Assembly: GCA_035555315.1 (NCBI GenBank)
Contig: DATMGU010000056.1
Location: 1-6,162, forward strand
Length of the DNA stretch: 6,162 nucleotides
From: DATMGU01 sp035555315
Lineage (GTDB): Bacteria > Pseudomonadota > Alphaproteobacteria > ATCC43930 > CGMCC-115725
Direction: 5' to 3'
The notes below the pieces were generated by a model, which worked only from the letters and a program-made list of their open reading frames with translations, had not been told where the DNA came from and did no database searches. The position numbers were made by a program, and so were the translations under genes. Below, one piece after another: positions 5,402 through 6,162 of this stretch; the first letter of the stretch is position 1; the number at the start of each line of letters is the position of its first letter.

Positions 5402-5961
5402 TGCCAACTTATGATGCTGAACTGCTGGCTGCGTCGCGCCGCCTTTTGGCGCGACGCAGCGGTCAGCGCGGACCTCTGCCCAGTGCACGGATCCGTCGGA
5501 GCATCTCGACCACGTACTACGCGATTTTCCACTTCGTTTTGGAAGAGGTGGGCATCCGCGTCATTGGCACATCCAACAAGCTACGCACAAGGCGGCGTAT
5601 TCTAGCGCGTTTGATTTCGCACAAAGGCACTCTTACGGCCCTCAACAAGGTGCGCGGCACTCATGTCGATGCGTCTATCGAGGATTTTCTGCATCCAGCA
5701 GGTGGGGCGGTTGGGCGCGTCGTCACGCCCATGTTTGTTCAGGATCTTGCAAAGGCGTTCTCGGACGCACAAGCTAAACGTCACGACGCTGATTATGACA
5801 TGAACAAGCAGTTGAGTGAAACCGACGCGCGTTTGCTGCGAACTCGTGTGGGGCGCGTAATCGAGAACTGGCGTGCAGCAACAACTCCTGCAGATCGCGA
5901 CATGAAGCACGCTCTCTGCGTTCTCATGCTGATGAAGGGGCAACTGCGACCGGAAGCCTAA
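5401..5961 (+). CDS. HEPN-like protein
   Basis: The product is 186 residues, soluble and largely helical. RRSISTTYYAIFHFV (32-46) matches the R-x-S-x-x-YYA-x-FH helix seen in many HEPN-superfamily proteins, and AKRHDADYD (125-133) matches their late RHxADY element. HEPN domains often work as ribonucleases or RNA-binding effectors in toxin-antitoxin, antiphage and stress systems. The canonical R-X4-6-H catalytic motif is not evident, so nuclease activity cannot be claimed; this subfamily may rely on the RHxADYD element or lack activity. The ATG at 5401 overlaps the upstream stop (TAATG), and no Shine-Dalgarno is seen, consistent with coupled translation. A strong inverted repeat lies inside codons 10-20. 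Composition is lower in GC than the left part of the window (33 of 60 bases at 5581-5640 against 45 of 60 at 2761-2820), suggesting a different origin. The HEPN call is fairly firm; the biological role is open. Confidence 0.75.
   Translation: MPTYDAELLAASRRLLARRSGQRGPLPSARIRRSISTTYYAIFHFVLEEVGIRVIGTSNKLRTRRRILARLISHKGTLTALNKVRGTHVDASIEDFLHPAGGAVGRVVTPMFVQDLAKAFSDAQAKRHDADYDMNKQLSETDARLLRTRVGRVIENWRAATTPADRDMKHALCVLMLMKGQLRPEA
5428..5460. repeat. Perfect 13-bp inverted repeat inside the HEPN-like gene
   Basis: GCTGCGTCGCGCC (5428-5440) and GGCGCGACGCAGC (5448-5460) are exact reverse complements separated by GCCTTTT. In mRNA this would form a very stable GC-rich hairpin starting 27 bases after the first base of the start codon, at the edge of an initiating ribosome. 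It encodes residues 10-20 (AASRRLLARRS) in frame, so it lies in normal coding sequence and is not an insertion that breaks the gene. No T-run follows on either strand. Confidence 0.9.
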
Positions 5962-6019
5962 GGTTACGGATCGCATATCAAGCGGACATCGTATCTCGGC
6001 CGGCCCACAGCCCCTCCCG

Positions 6020-6162
6020 TCACGAGCCCAGATAAGCCTCGCGGACGGCGTCGGTCGTGATCAGTTCGGGGCCGGGGCCGGACAGCACGATCTCTCCGGA
6101 TTGCAGCACGTAGGACATCTGCGCGATTTCCAGCGCCATGAAGGCATTCTGTTCGACCAATA
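6020..6162 (-). CDS. livF: Branched-chain amino acid ABC transporter ATPase, C-terminal fragment
   Basis: Only the last 46 codons and the stop are in the window; the gene enters from the right edge. The visible sequence starts LVEQNAFMALEIA and continues YVLQSGEIVLSGPG, ending AVREAYLGS. This is the usual end of LivF-type ATPases: the segment after the Walker B and H-loop region (LVEQN), the YVLxxGxIVLSG strand, and the terminal AYLG. The paralogue LivG usually ends differently, which favours LivF. In the family, the ATPase powers uptake of branched-chain amino acids or similar substrates at the inner membrane. The catalytic Walker A, Walker B and signature motifs lie outside. The gene is convergent with the HEPN-like gene, 58 bases apart, with no clear terminator between them. 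Composition returns to high GC here. Confidence 0.85.
   Translation of the reverse strand, partial: LVEQNAFMALEIAQMSYVLQSGEIVLSGPGPELITTDAVREAYLGS

Noticed and set aside
5968..5997. Imperfect 13-base direct repeat, CGGATCGCATATC and CGGACATCGTATC, between the HEPN-like gene and livF
   Set aside because: Only 9 of 13 positions match and no function is suggested; it is within what chance allows.
4851..6162. Integration site duplicated from the tRNA-Arg 3' end
   Set aside because: No second copy of the T-arm and acceptor sequence was found to the right in this window, and no integrase gene is present.
1..6162. CRISPR array, insertion sequence or rRNA
   Set aside because: No regularly spaced repeats, transposase motifs, terminal repeats with target duplications or rRNA sequence were seen.

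Overview
The window is high-GC bacterial chromosome, most likely from an alphaproteobacterium and possibly from Rhodospirillales. The taxon is an inference. It rests on the GC-rich coding style, a stand-alone NDUFS4-type complex I accessory subunit (typical of Alphaproteobacteria and mitochondria), a queA-tgt pair, and a LivF-type ABC ATPase. The first four fifths is housekeeping or core sequence. The stretch after the second tRNA looks accessory.

Layout, left to right. On the minus strand, queA (618-1655) and the 5' part of tgt (1-621, running off the left edge) overlap by ATGA and form a queuosine tRNA-modification operon. A gene-free divergent region (1656-2013) holds an AT-rich island and several short dyads. 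A plus-strand gene (2014-4260) encodes a secreted protein with a signal peptide, a FecR-like beta domain, a Trp/Tyr/Gly-rich DUF6600-type segment and a tail of about 350 residues rich in Ala and Pro. Then come tRNA-Pro(UGG) (4347-4423), the complex I accessory subunit gene (4471-4767) and tRNA-Arg(UCU) (4797-4873), all on the plus strand.

Beyond tRNA-Arg the base composition drops and no gene is visible for 270 bases. A compact two-gene unit follows. It encodes an 85-residue acidic protein of unknown family (5144-5401) and a 186-residue HEPN-like protein (5401-5961), joined by a TAATG overlap. The window ends with the C-terminal 46 codons of a livF-like gene on the minus strand (6020-6162), convergent with that unit.

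The two-gene unit is the best candidate for something little described. HEPN proteins are often RNA-targeting effectors in toxin-antitoxin and defence systems, and this one is coupled to a small partner that is not a recognisable MNT nucleotidyltransferase. A perfect 13-bp inverted repeat with a 7-nt loop begins 27 bases after the HEPN start codon and could fold in the mRNA. No integrase, duplicated tRNA end, IS element or CRISPR array is visible.
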